A DNA stretch of 64,000 nucleotides, from the NCBI RefSeq assembly GCF_004151105.1, contig NZ_PHRF01000168.1:101986-165985 (forward strand), written 5' to 3'. Source of the stretch: Streptomyces sp. L-9-10 (GTDB taxonomy: Bacteria > Actinomycetota > Actinomycetes > Streptomycetales > Streptomycetaceae). The translations under genes and the position numbers were made by a program. Below are positions 1 to 8,710 of this stretch, piece by piece. Positions within the stretch are counted from its first letter, which is position 1. Each line of letters opens with the position of its first letter. Under the pieces are notes generated by a model. That model worked only from the letters and a program-made list of their open reading frames with translations. It was not told the origin of the DNA and did not search any database.

Positions 1-579
1 GGGCTCTCCATACTCGGCACGACGGGCATCGTCGTGCCGTACTCCTGCTCCGCCTGGATCGACTCGATCAGACGCGGCGTGGACGTGGCCCGCGCGGCGG
101 GCCGTACGCATATGGCGGGCTGTACGGGATCGACGTCCGAGAAGACGGTCCTCGCGGCCTACGACCTCCCCGAGGACGCCCTCCTGGACATGGGCGACTT
201 CGTCGGAGCCGTACTCAAATACATCCGCCGCCACCCCGTCGACCGCCTCACCCTCTGCGGCGGCTTCGCCAAACTCTCCAAACTGGCGGCGGGCCACCTC
301 GACCTCCACTCGGCCCGCTCCCAGGTGGACAAGACCTTCCTCTCCCGACTGGCCCTGACGGCAGGCGCGGACGCGCCACTGGCGGAGCAGGTGACAGCGG
401 CCAACACGGGCCTGGAGGCACTCCGCCTGTGCCAGTCCCGGCACGTACCGCTGGGCGACGCGGTCGCGAGACGGGCACGCGACGAGGCACTGCGGGTGCT
501 GCGCGGGGCGCCGGTGGAGGTGGACGTGATCTGTATCGACAGGGCGGGCACGGTGGTGGGCCGCAGCGATCCCGCGTGA
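1..579 (+). CDS. cbiD: Cobalt-precorrin-5B C1-methyltransferase, C-terminal part (5' cut by window edge)
   Basis: The reading frame is open from base 1, before any start codon, and begins GLSILGTTGIVVPYS, a signature of CbiD. A glycine-rich AGCTGSTSE segment and a LCGGFAKLSKLAAGH segment follow, both typical of the C-terminal half of this family. CbiD methylates C1 of cobalt-precorrin-5B in corrin ring synthesis, in the cytoplasm. About 192 residues are visible, roughly half of a normal CbiD. The gene ends in TGA and no further cobalamin gene follows on this strand; cobL and cobM lie 7 kb downstream on the opposite strand. The GTG at 34 is internal and not the true start. Function is family knowledge; the identification is strong. 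Confidence 0.9.
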   Translation, partial: GLSILGTTGIVVPYSCSAWIDSIRRGVDVARAAGRTHMAGCTGSTSEKTVLAAYDLPEDALLDMGDFVGAVLKYIRRHPVDRLTLCGGFAKLSKLAAGHLDLHSARSQVDKTFLSRLALTAGADAPLAEQVTAANTGLEALRLCQSRHVPLGDAVARRARDEALRVLRGAPVEVDVICIDRAGTVVGRSDPA

Positions 580-819
580 CCGCGCGTGCCTCCGCGCATC
601 GGTTGTACGTCACTCACCGGCACCTTTTCGGCACTCCTCGGACCCGAATCCGCAAAGTCCGAGCACGACGAAGGCCCCGAGCCGGACAATGCCCGGAGAC
701 AGACGCTGAGCCGAGGTGAAACCGCAGGGGTGACCGAGAGCGACACGAGAAGTACAAGGGCCGGGACATCCGGTGCGATGACGCACATGACTCATATGGC
801 CGACGGGGGGAATTCGAGG

Positions 820-1293
820 ATGGCATGGGACGAGTGGGAGCACCTGAAGACCGAGGTCACCGCACGGCAGTCGACGGAGATGCGGCTGAACCAGCTGCCG
901 CCGGGCGGCGGGGGCGGTGGCAATCAGGATCTCGTGGTGCGCCAGGACGATCTGGGCGCCGTGGGCCACGAGGCGTTCATGCTGTACGACCAGTTGGGCA
1001 AACAGGCCGACATCGCCGGCGCGGGTGCTGATGACAGCGGCTCCGGATCCACCATGCGTGCCGGAGCCGAGCTGAAGTCCCGTCACTTCGCCATGGGCTC
1101 GGAGCTGGAGAACACAGTGAGCGTATGGACGGCCCAGGTGAAGGCGGTACGCCAGGCTTGTGCGCACATCTCCAATCACTTGGACTACTCGGCGAAGGAA
1201 TACGCCAAGGAGGACGAGGCCATCGGTGCCGTATTGCGAGACCGCGGCGGCGCGGCCGTCCCCGTCTCGCGCCTCAACGAGTACTTCACGTAG
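820..1293 (+). CDS. Small helical protein with YxxxD/E type VII secretion signals
   Basis: 157 residues from the ATG at 820 (MAWDEWEHL); a GGGGGG/GAGG purine stretch lies just upstream and in-frame ATG 796 is an alternative start. There is no signal peptide or membrane segment. Residues 79-140 look like a long amphipathic helix pair. Near the end are two overlapping motifs of the ESX secretion signal type: Y123-SAK-E127 and Y128-AKE-D132. A glycine run (residues 29-34) separates the N-terminal segment. The next gene starts 21 bases later and encodes a WXG-type protein, so the pair resembles an ESX substrate with its partner. No ESX machinery gene (EccC, EccD, MycP) is in the window. Assignment to type VII secretion is inference from motif and neighbour. 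Confidence 0.6.
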   Translation: MAWDEWEHLKTEVTARQSTEMRLNQLPPGGGGGGNQDLVVRQDDLGAVGHEAFMLYDQLGKQADIAGAGADDSGSGSTMRAGAELKSRHFAMGSELENTVSVWTAQVKAVRQACAHISNHLDYSAKEYAKEDEAIGAVLRDRGGAAVPVSRLNEYFT

Positions 1294-1314
1294 CCGACAG
1301 GGGGCCAGGACGAG

Positions 1315-2736
1315 ATGGACTACGACGATCTGTTACACGTCGACCTCGGCAAACTGAGCACCGCGGTGTCCGACTGGAAGACCGTGTTCCAAGACCTGGA
1401 GCGGCTTGCGGACAACGCCCGTGACGGCATGAAGGCGGCGTCGGACGAGGCGCGCTGGCAGGGTGCCAACGCCACGGTGACCCGGGCCTTCGTGGGGAAG
1501 ACGGCCAAGGAGTTCGACGACCTGCGCCGAGAGGCCAAGAGTGTGTGGAGCGTCATGAACGACGCCCACAGCGAATTGCTGGGGCTGCAGCGCCGGGCCA
1601 AGGACCTCACGGCGGAAGCGGGCAGGGCCGGGTTCCTGGTCACCCGTGGCCAGGACGGGAGAGTCAAGGTGATGGAAGCGCTGTGTACTCCGGAAGGCTC
1701 GGGCCAGAAGAAACTGGACCAGATGCAGTGGTACGCCGACACTCTCACCGACATCGTCAGCCACGCCGGCGAGATCGACGAGGCGACGTCCCGCGCGCTG
1801 CGCGCAAGCCACGGCGGCAACCCGGACAACCCCGGCCACGGTACGTACACCTCGCTCGACGAGGACATGTTCCCTCGTGCCGTCGGCCTGGCCCGGCTCG
1901 GGAACGATGCCGAGCCCGCGCAGCGGCAGGAACTGCGGCGGCTCTGGGCGTCCCTGAGCCCCGAGGCGCGGGCGCGATTGTGGTCACAGCACAAGGACGG
2001 CCTCTTGGACGCCGACATTTTCGCGCCCCAGGTACGGCGCGTGGCCGCGGACGACGGGGCCGGCCCGTACGACGTGGAGGATCCGGGCTGGAGCGATCGC
2101 TGGATCCACGCGCAGGCCGGCATGATGACTGACGCGGGCGACTTCATCGGCAACACCGACGCTTCCCGGAACATGAACCACTATCTCGAAGGCTCCGGGG
2201 ACACACTGAACCTGGATGTCGACAGAATGCTCACCGACGACGAGACGCTGCGGCTGACGGCGGAGACGTCGGTCGCGGCCCACCAGGACAGATGGCGGCA
2301 GCAGGCCCTTGAAGCCTTTGAGCAGTCGGGTGGCAAGCCGGTGACCATCCCGGTGGAAACCCCCGCCCTCGGTTACACGCACAGCGATCGCAACTGGTAC
2401 CTGGCCGTCGGCAGCGGCATGTCCAACACCACGGGCGCCGTCACGGTGGTGCCCGGCGCGGACGGCAGGCCGCAGGTGGCACTCGATTACCAGGTGAACG
2501 TGTGGGACCGGTACAACTGGGATCCCGGGAAATCCACCCCGATCGGTCCGACCACGATCACCGACGCCGACATGGCCCGACTGCATACGACGGGCCTCGC
2601 GAGGGAGTTCGACATGCGAGGCAGCGGTTCGACGCAACATGTCGAGCTGGGTTCCGGCCCCGCCCCATTACCCGATCCCCCGGACCCGGGACGCGATGGA
2701 GAGCGTACGGATCCGGGTCGCGAAGGAGTCCGGTGA
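1315..2736 (+). CDS. Large WXG-like protein, probable type VII secretion substrate, two TTA codons
   Basis: 473 residues. The first 110 or so form an alpha-helical hairpin with W48-Q-G50 in the turn (EARWQGANA), as in WXG100/LXG proteins; the remaining 360 residues are a domain I cannot name. It contains no toxin motif that I recognise and ends in a proline-rich tail (PLPDPPDPGRDGERTDPGREG). It follows the YxxxD/E gene at 21 bases, and its stop overlaps the next gene's GTG (GTGA), so the three are probably cotranscribed. Codon 7 (bases 1333-1335) and the codon at 2668-2670 are TTA, the rare leucine codon read by bldA tRNA in Streptomyces, so translation may be limited to late growth. An alternative is a structural or conserved hypothetical protein unrelated to secretion. 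Confidence 0.6.
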   Translation: MDYDDLLHVDLGKLSTAVSDWKTVFQDLERLADNARDGMKAASDEARWQGANATVTRAFVGKTAKEFDDLRREAKSVWSVMNDAHSELLGLQRRAKDLTAEAGRAGFLVTRGQDGRVKVMEALCTPEGSGQKKLDQMQWYADTLTDIVSHAGEIDEATSRALRASHGGNPDNPGHGTYTSLDEDMFPRAVGLARLGNDAEPAQRQELRRLWASLSPEARARLWSQHKDGLLDADIFAPQVRRVAADDGAGPYDVEDPGWSDRWIHAQAGMMTDAGDFIGNTDASRNMNHYLEGSGDTLNLDVDRMLTDDETLRLTAETSVAAHQDRWRQQALEAFEQSGGKPVTIPVETPALGYTHSDRNWYLAVGSGMSNTTGAVTVVPGADGRPQVALDYQVNVWDRYNWDPGKSTPIGPTTITDADMARLHTTGLAREFDMRGSGSTQHVELGSGPAPLPDPPDPGRDGERTDPGREGVR

Positions 2737-3248
2737 AGAAGATTCCGCCCCGCGGCGCCCTCATCCTGGGGGTGGCCGTCGTGCTCGGGTCGGCCCTGGC
2801 CTCCTGCTCGACCGCCACGACCGGCGACACCGCCGGCGCGCGCGGCCAGGTGCCCAACTGGGCCGGGGACGCGACACCGTCGAGCGTCAGCGAGCAGCTC
2901 GGCGTCGAGATCCCCGCGACGGCCACCGACCGCCGGGCCGCGTACCAGAACGGCTTTCAGGATGACGGACTGCTGCTGGCGTTCTCCCTGTCCACCTCGG
3001 AGGTCGACGCGTTCGTCACCGGGCTGGCGCCCCAGGGCGAACTGACGCGGCGGGAGAAACCGCTCCGTAAGTCCGTCAAACCCACCACGCCCTTCTCCCA
3101 CTTGGGCCTCGCGGAGCCCGAGACTCTTCCCGATGTTCAGGAGGGGCAGATCTGCGCACCGTGCGAAGGCCGGCTGAACTCCCTTCAGATCGCGGTGCAT
3201 CCGCTCGATGACCGGGCCAGCCGCGTCTACCTCAGGGGAGTCGGCTGA
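2733..3248 (+). CDS. Lipoprotein of unknown function, third gene of the WXG operon
   Basis: 171 residues from a GTG start that overlaps the upstream TGA by four bases (GTGA), indicating translational coupling. The N-terminus VKKIPPRGALILGVAVVLG is a positively charged plus hydrophobic signal and ends in the lipobox L-A-S-C with the modified cysteine at residue 25, so the product should be lipid-anchored outside the membrane. The rest has no domain I recognise; two cysteines occur late (ICAPC). It runs towards the STAND gene, whose 3' end lies 38 bases away on the other strand. Its place in the operon suggests a surface protein acting with the two probable secreted proteins; that is inference. 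Confidence 0.75.
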   Translation: MKKIPPRGALILGVAVVLGSALASCSTATTGDTAGARGQVPNWAGDATPSSVSEQLGVEIPATATDRRAAYQNGFQDDGLLLAFSLSTSEVDAFVTGLAPQGELTRREKPLRKSVKPTTPFSHLGLAEPETLPDVQEGQICAPCEGRLNSLQIAVHPLDDRASRVYLRGVG

Positions 3249-3285
3249 CCGCGCCTCCCCCGGCGCCCCGCGCCCCCTCCCCGGC

Positions 3286-6200
3286 TCAGTCCCCGCACAC
3301 CGCCCCCGGCGGCACCTCCGCCGGTACCGCGGCGCGCTCCGCGGCCGTGAGGGTGCGGCGGCCGGTCACCGCGCACAGGCCGGCGGTCCATTCCGCGGGG
3401 TCCAGGCGTACGGGGATCGTCTGGCCCTCGTCGTCGTACAGGACCGTCGAACCGTCCGCCGAGACGGCCGGGAACGTCCCCGGGGTGGCGTTCATCGCCG
3501 TTCCGAAGTCGAAGGACTCCACGGCGGAGCGGCGTCCGACCTCGTAGATCCGCACCTTTCCCGCGTCCGCCACCAGGAAGCGTCCCTCGCCGTCGATGAA
3601 CTCGCCGGTGAACTCCCCGCCGGTGCCGCCGCCACCGGCGCCGCTCATGGGTCCGAGTTCCCTGCGGGCCGGGTCGAGTCGCCACAGCTCCCAGTCGCCG
3701 CCCCGGCGGAAGACCCCCATGTACCGGCCCGTGGCGTCGATACGGAGGCCGGTCGCGTCCTCCCCGATCTCGACCCGGAGTTCCCTCACCTCGCGCCCCT
3801 TGCGGACGTCCACGACGTGAAGGGAGGTGTCGCCGAGCACCGCCACATGCCCTTCCCTGGGATACGGCCAGGTGACGGGGGTACCGCCGACGCTCCCCGC
3901 CAGGTCCAGTTCCGCCAGGTCGACCTGGTCGACGCGTTGCCCGCTCCTGGCGTCCCAGCGCTCGACGGTGGTGTGGACGGTGACGAGCAGATGCCGGTCG
4001 TCGGTGAACATGAACAGCGAGGGCTCACCGATCTCCGCGGGGCTGACGACACTGACCTCGCGCAGGGACGGCACCTCCCGGATGACGATGTCCGAGTCCA
4101 CCGGATCGGCGACCAACGCGCCGTCACCGCTGACCTTCAGGCTCTCCCGCGCCCCCAGGCCCGGCCGGTCCGCCGTGGCGTCCGTCGTGAATCCCCCGGC
4201 CACCGTAATTCCCCCGGCCACGGTGTGCGTCCGTATCAGCTCCGCCTCGCGCGACTTGCTGATCGCCGTGGCACCGTCCGGTGTCAGGGCCGTACCCATG
4301 CCATCCCCGTCCGCGGAGAGGAACTCCCGCACACCGGCGGACATTCCGGTCACGGTCACGCCGGTCGGGTCATGGGCCAGGAGAGAGAACCCATCGTCCT
4401 CCCGCACCAGTTGACCGTACGGGCGACGGCTCCCCAGAGCGGTGTCCGTCGCCCCGGCCCCCACGCGCGCCCCGATCTCGGAGACCGGTTTCCGCTCCTT
4501 CGTGTCGGCCAGCCGCATGACGTCGCCCACGAGATCGCTGACCGCGATGTACCGGCCCGTGCGGTCGATCGCCATTCTCTCCACGCAGGGACCGTCGCTC
4601 GCGAACCGGCCGGTCTCCTCGCCGTCCGCCACCCGGACCACCCGGTACAGCGCCTTCTCCGCGACGTCGGTGCCATGGCAGAAGACCACCGCGGTTCCGT
4701 CGCCGGACACTTCCACCCCGTTCAGGTCGGACAGGACGGTGCGGGGCGGGCGGGAGCCCTCGTACGCGCGGAGTGTGTATTCCCTGCCCGCCATGGAGTC
4801 GCCGGTGTACGCCAGCACGGTGTCCGGGTCCGCCCCGAACCAGAGCGCCAGGAAATCGTGGCCCTCCGGAGGCTCGGTCCTGCGGACGACGGTGCCTCTG
4901 GCGAGATCCCAGATCACCAGGTCGTCGCTGACGACGGCGGCCACCCGGCTCCCGTCCGGCGAGACCGCGGCCTGCCGGAGGGCCGAGCCACGGGTGGAGG
5001 CGATCGGGGCCGCGGATATCGTCCGGCCGTTCGCCACCAGCGCGTCCGTTTCCGCGCGGACCTGGTACCAGAGCAGCTTTCCGTTGGCCGCGACGTAACC
5101 GGCGCCCTTCCCGTCCCGCGTGACCACCGGATGGACCGCTTCCGCTTCCGGCGGAAGGTGGGCCCGGCGTATCCGCCCGTCGTCGTCCCGTACGAACAGG
5201 GTGGCCCGCCCCAGCTCGGTCGTCGCCAGCACGACGCGGCCGTCCTCGCCGGCGGCGACCTCACGCACCCTGCCCGGCGTCCCCGACATCAGCCAGCGCG
5301 CCCGCCCGTACGCGAGGTAGCTCTGCAACAGGGCGTCGCGCGCCGATTCGGTGGGCGAGCGGCGGTACGCGGAGATCGCGAGCAGCGCCGACAGCGCCGG
5401 GTCGGTGGCGCGCAGGTCCGTCGAGGTCGCCGCCATGGAGCGGGAGTCCGCCTCGGCGGCGCGCTCCTCCGTGACGCCCGTCTGGTACACGAAGAGCGAG
5501 CCGAGCACCGCCGCGAGCGCCAGTACGGTACCGAGGCCGGTGAACAGCCCGCGTCTGCGCAGGGTTCTCGTCCGCGACCGGTCGCGGCCCCGGCGCAGGA
5601 AGTCGGCGTCGGCCTCGCTCAGGTCCTCGCCGCGCTCGCGCTCCCAGCGGCGCGCCGCCTCCAGGGCCGACGCGGCGGGCAGCAGATCCGGCACGCGGCC
5701 GGCGGCCTCCCAGCGTTCGCGGTCGTGCCGGAGACCTTCCCGCCAGGCGAGGAAGTCCCGGTCGCGTTCCACCCACGCGCCGAGCCGGTCCCACGCCCGG
5801 ATCAGCGCCTCGTGGGCCAGTTCGACGGTCTCCCGCCGCTCGTCGTCGAGGCCGATGACCACCAGCCGTTCCCTGGCCAGCGCTCGGGCGACCGTCCACT
5901 CCGGCCCGTCCAGCTCCGCGCGGGGCACGACACGGCGCGTGGCCGCGGGGCCGCCGAGCGGCAGCCGGACCAGCCGCGTGAACAGCCGCCGCGCCGTGTC
6001 CTCGTCGGTCCCCTCCGTCCGGCCGGACCCGTCGGCCTCCCCCGCCGCGCGCCGCCATACGGCCTCGGCCCGCTCGGCCAGGGCGCCGCTGACGCCGCCG
6101 AGTTCCTCGTACGCCCGGTGGGTGAGCAGACCGCCCCGCTGCCGCTCCCACAGCTGATCGAGGGTGAACTCCAGGAGCGGCAGCACGCCGTGCGCGTCGC

Positions 6201-7719
6201 CGCAGTCGGCGAGAATGCGCTGTTCCAGGCCGTCCGCGTACGCGACGGACGCGATCGCCCGGACCGGCAGGACCACCGCCTGCCGCACCTGTTCCGCGGA
6301 CATCGCGGGCAGGAGGAGGGACTTGCCCCGCAGGGCGCGTTCCAGACCGGGCCGCGCGCTGACGGCTTCCAGGAAGTCGGCGCGGAGGGTCGACAGCACG
6401 CGCAGCCCCGACGGCGGGTGTTCGGGGAAGAGCGCGGCGACGGCCTCGGCGGCGGTCCGGGCGGCGGGGCCGTTGTCGAGGAGTTCCTCCAACTGGTCGA
6501 CGACCACGACGAGACCGCGGAGACCACCCACCCCGCGGAGACCACGCACCTCGCGAGCGCGCCGCGTGACCGCACCCGGACCTCCGCCCGGCCCTCGGCC
6601 TCCGCCTGTACCCGTACCCGTACCCGCGCCAGCGCCCCCGTCCGTCAGCTGCGCCAGGATCTCCCCCCAGCCGTGCACGGAGAGCTCCGCCTCCACCACC
6701 CGGCTCTCCTCGCGCTGCGCGCTCCCCGTCAGGCCCGGCTGGGTGAGCCGTGTCAGCTCCATGGCGAGAGCGCCGAGCAGACCGGACGGACCGCCCGGCC
6801 GTACGACGACGACGGCGTATCCGGCCTTCCTCAGCCGGGGCACCACACCGGCCCGCACCAGCGACGACTTCCCGCAGCCCGACGGGCCGAAGACGGTGAC
6901 CACCGCGTGCTCGGTGACCAGCGCGGCGACCTCGGCGCTCTCCTCGTCCCTGCCGTGGAAGACCTCGCTGTCCGCCTCCTGGAACGCCGACAGACCGCGG
7001 AACGGCGAGGGCGGCAGAACCACCTCCCGCAACGACGGTACGGCGAGCAGCAGTTCCGCGGTCGGGATGAGGAAGGCGGACGGCTGCCGGGGATCGGCGG
7101 CGACCACCATGCCGACCACGGCACCCAGCCGCTCGTCCCACACCGGTGCTCCGCTGAAGCCCCGGCTGATCGCGTGGTTGCTGCCCGCCGCCCGCTCGAA
7201 CTGGAGCCAGCCGGCTCCCTGCCGCGCCCGCAGGACGCCCGCGTGCCACACCCCGTCGTCGTGGCGGGCCGGGAAGCCGAAGGTCCGCACGGGGTGTCCC
7301 CATACGTCGTCCGCCTCGGCCATGCGCAGCGGTACGGAGCCGGGGATGGTGGACCGCAGGCGCAGTACAGCGATGTCACGGGCCCCGGACGGGCCGCCGT
7401 CGGGCCAGTACTCCACCGCCGCCGCGACGACCACCGGACCGCCCGCCGGGCCGCCCTTCCGGCCGTCCCCCTCCCGGCTATCCCCCCGACCGCCCGCCGG
7501 GCCGTCCACGGGGCCGAGCGGCAGGTCCACCTCGACGGTCGCCCCGGGGGCCGGGCGCTCGTCCTCGTCCAGCCCGAGCGCGGAGGCGACGACATGGGCG
7601 CAGGTGACGGCCAGTTCCCCGGTCACGAGAAAGCCGACGCCGACAGCCGTACCGTCGGGATACCGGACCCTGAGCACCGCGGCGGCGAGCGGCTCGGGCG
7701 TACTCGGCATCTCGACCAC
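3286..7719 (-). CDS. Trypsin-like protease / nSTAND NTPase / transmembrane / beta-propeller protein
   Basis: 1,477 residues from GTG 7719 (AAGGGAG ten bases upstream; ATG 7710 is an alternative). Domains in order: a trypsin-like serine protease, residues 10-230, with a complete triad (His42 in TCAHVV, Asp115 in RDIAVLRL, Ser189 in RGFSGAPV); an nSTAND1-type ATPase from about 238 (PSPFRGLSAFQ) with Walker A GPSGCGKSS at 278-286 and a Walker B-like LVVVVDQLEELL near 405; a winged-helix region with LPLLEFTLDQLW; one membrane segment around 722-745; then about 700 residues of repeated beta strands like a WD40 or similar propeller. STAND proteins usually switch on ATP binding after a sensor domain detects a ligand; here the propeller is the likely sensor and the protease the likely effector. 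The target is unknown. Membrane topology and any defence role are inference. Confidence 0.88.
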   Translation of the reverse strand: MVEMPSTPEPLAAAVLRVRYPDGTAVGVGFLVTGELAVTCAHVVASALGLDEDERPAPGATVEVDLPLGPVDGPAGGRGDSREGDGRKGGPAGGPVVVAAAVEYWPDGGPSGARDIAVLRLRSTIPGSVPLRMAEADDVWGHPVRTFGFPARHDDGVWHAGVLRARQGAGWLQFERAAGSNHAISRGFSGAPVWDERLGAVVGMVVAADPRQPSAFLIPTAELLLAVPSLREVVLPPSPFRGLSAFQEADSEVFHGRDEESAEVAALVTEHAVVTVFGPSGCGKSSLVRAGVVPRLRKAGYAVVVVRPGGPSGLLGALAMELTRLTQPGLTGSAQREESRVVEAELSVHGWGEILAQLTDGGAGAGTGTGTGGGRGPGGGPGAVTRRAREVRGLRGVGGLRGLVVVVDQLEELLDNGPAARTAAEAVAALFPEHPPSGLRVLSTLRADFLEAVSARPGLERALRGKSLLLPAMSAEQVRQAVVLPVRAIASVAYADGLEQRILADCGDAHGVLPLLEFTLDQLWERQRGGLLTHRAYEELGGVSGALAERAEAVWRRAAGEADGSGRTEGTDEDTARRLFTRLVRLPLGGPAATRRVVPRAELDGPEWTVARALARERLVVIGLDDERRETVELAHEALIRAWDRLGAWVERDRDFLAWREGLRHDRERWEAAGRVPDLLPAASALEAARRWERERGEDLSEADADFLRRGRDRSRTRTLRRRGLFTGLGTVLALAAVLGSLFVYQTGVTEERAAEADSRSMAATSTDLRATDPALSALLAISAYRRSPTESARDALLQSYLAYGRARWLMSGTPGRVREVAAGEDGRVVLATTELGRATLFVRDDDGRIRRAHLPPEAEAVHPVVTRDGKGAGYVAANGKLLWYQVRAETDALVANGRTISAAPIASTRGSALRQAAVSPDGSRVAAVVSDDLVIWDLARGTVVRRTEPPEGHDFLALWFGADPDTVLAYTGDSMAGREYTLRAYEGSRPPRTVLSDLNGVEVSGDGTAVVFCHGTDVAEKALYRVVRVADGEETGRFASDGPCVERMAIDRTGRYIAVSDLVGDVMRLADTKERKPVSEIGARVGAGATDTALGSRRPYGQLVREDDGFSLLAHDPTGVTVTGMSAGVREFLSADGDGMGTALTPDGATAISKSREAELIRTHTVAGGITVAGGFTTDATADRPGLGARESLKVSGDGALVADPVDSDIVIREVPSLREVSVVSPAEIGEPSLFMFTDDRHLLVTVHTTVERWDARSGQRVDQVDLAELDLAGSVGGTPVTWPYPREGHVAVLGDTSLHVVDVRKGREVRELRVEIGEDATGLRIDATGRYMGVFRRGGDWELWRLDPARRELGPMSGAGGGGTGGEFTGEFIDGEGRFLVADAGKVRIYEVGRRSAVESFDFGTAMNATPGTFPAVSADGSTVLYDDEGQTIPVRLDPAEWTAGLCAVTGRRTLTAAERAAVPAEVPPGAVCGD

Positions 7720-7750
7720 GTACGCCCAACTCCCTTGTACGACTTGGCAG

Positions 7751-7769
7751 TTTATTGAGGATTTATTGA
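7751..7769. repeat. AT-rich direct repeat TTTATTGA x2 upstream of the STAND gene
   Basis: TTTATTGA occurs at 7751-7758 and 7762-7769, an 11-base period (one helical turn), in a strongly AT-rich patch within otherwise GC-rich DNA. It lies 32-50 bases upstream of the GTG start of the protease/STAND gene, where a promoter or an activator site would be. No clear -35/-10 pair is visible on either strand. Confidence 0.45.
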
Positions 7770-7951
7770 ATGTTCGATTGCCCTCTCAGTATGGCGCGCG
7801 GACGCATCTCACATGGAGCCCTGGGTCGAACACATGAGGAAGATGTGACATGACCGCGACAAAGAAGAACAGGACCGGGCAGGGCTGAAGCGCCTGAAGC
7901 GCCCCACAGGGCCTGAAGCTCCCGACAGGACCCGGCGGGACCCGGCAGGAC

Positions 7952-8710
7952 CTACGGCCGCGAGGTGTGCGGGCGCTCCCTGTCGGCCGAGTACAGGTGG
8001 CTGTCGCGGAACTGCTCCGCGCCCAGCGTCCGGCCGACCATGATGACCGCCGTCCGCACCACACCCGCCGCCTTCACCTGGCCGGCGATGTCGTCCAGCG
8101 TGCCGCGCAGCACCAGTTCGTCCGGGCGGCTGGCCATCGCCACCACCGCGGCCGGGCAGTCCGCCCCGTAGTGCGGCAGCAGTTCGGCCACCACCCGGTC
8201 CACATACCGCGCGGCCAGGTGCAGGACGAGCAGCGCGCCGCTCCGGCCGAGGGTCGCCAGGTCCTCGCCCTCCGGCATCGGGGTGGCGCGCTGGGCGATC
8301 CGCGTGAGGATCACCGTCTGGCCCACCGTCGGGATCGTCAGCTCACGCTTCAGCGCGGCGGCCGCCGCCGCGAACGCCGGTACGCCCGGCACCACTTCGT
8401 ACGGCACGCCCGCCGCGTCCAGCCGGCGCATCTGCTCCGCGACGGCGCTGAAGACCGACGGGTCGCCGGAGTGCAGCCGGGCGACGTCGTGGCCCTCCTC
8501 GTGCGCCCGGACCAACTCGGCCGTGATCCCGTCCAGGTCCATCTGCGCGGTGTCGACCAGGCGCGCGTCGGGCGGGCACTCGGCCAGCAGTTCGCGCGGC
8601 ACGAGGCTGCCCGCGTACAGACACACCCGGCAGGCGGCCAGCCTGCGGGCGCCGCGCACCGTGATCAGATCGGCGGCGCCGGGACCGGCGCCGATGAAGT
8701 ACACCGTCAT
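7952..8710 (-). CDS. cobM: Precorrin-4 C11-methyltransferase
   Basis: 252 residues. Opens MTVYFIGAGPGAADLITVRG, the nucleotide/SAM-binding start of the tetrapyrrole methylase fold, and carries LYAGSLVP and LHSGDPSVFSAVAEQ, typical of CobM/CbiF. It transfers a methyl group from S-adenosylmethionine to C11 of precorrin-4 (or the cobalt form) in cytoplasmic cobalamin synthesis. Its ATG overlaps the TGA of cobL by four bases (ATGA), so the two are translationally coupled. Length and motifs are complete. The 230 bases after it, up to the STAND gene, hold short CCTGAAGC and GGACCCGGC repeats but no clear gene. Confidence 0.94.
   Translation of the reverse strand: MTVYFIGAGPGAADLITVRGARRLAACRVCLYAGSLVPRELLAECPPDARLVDTAQMDLDGITAELVRAHEEGHDVARLHSGDPSVFSAVAEQMRRLDAAGVPYEVVPGVPAFAAAAAALKRELTIPTVGQTVILTRIAQRATPMPEGEDLATLGRSGALLVLHLAARYVDRVVAELLPHYGADCPAAVVAMASRPDELVLRGTLDDIAGQVKAAGVVRTAVIMVGRTLGAEQFRDSHLYSADRERPHTSRP

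Noticed and set aside
3208..7758. 1,516-codon open frame on the plus strand, longer than the protease/STAND gene it opposes
   Set aside because: It is the exact antisense of the minus-strand gene and its protein has no domain, being rich in Arg, Pro, Gly and His as expected for a shadow frame in GC-rich DNA. The minus strand frame has full catalytic motifs.
7850..7888. Possible 12-residue leader peptide (MTATKKNRTGQG)
   Set aside because: It has a GAGGAAG-like sequence upstream but no downstream gene on the same strand to control, and nothing to support translation.
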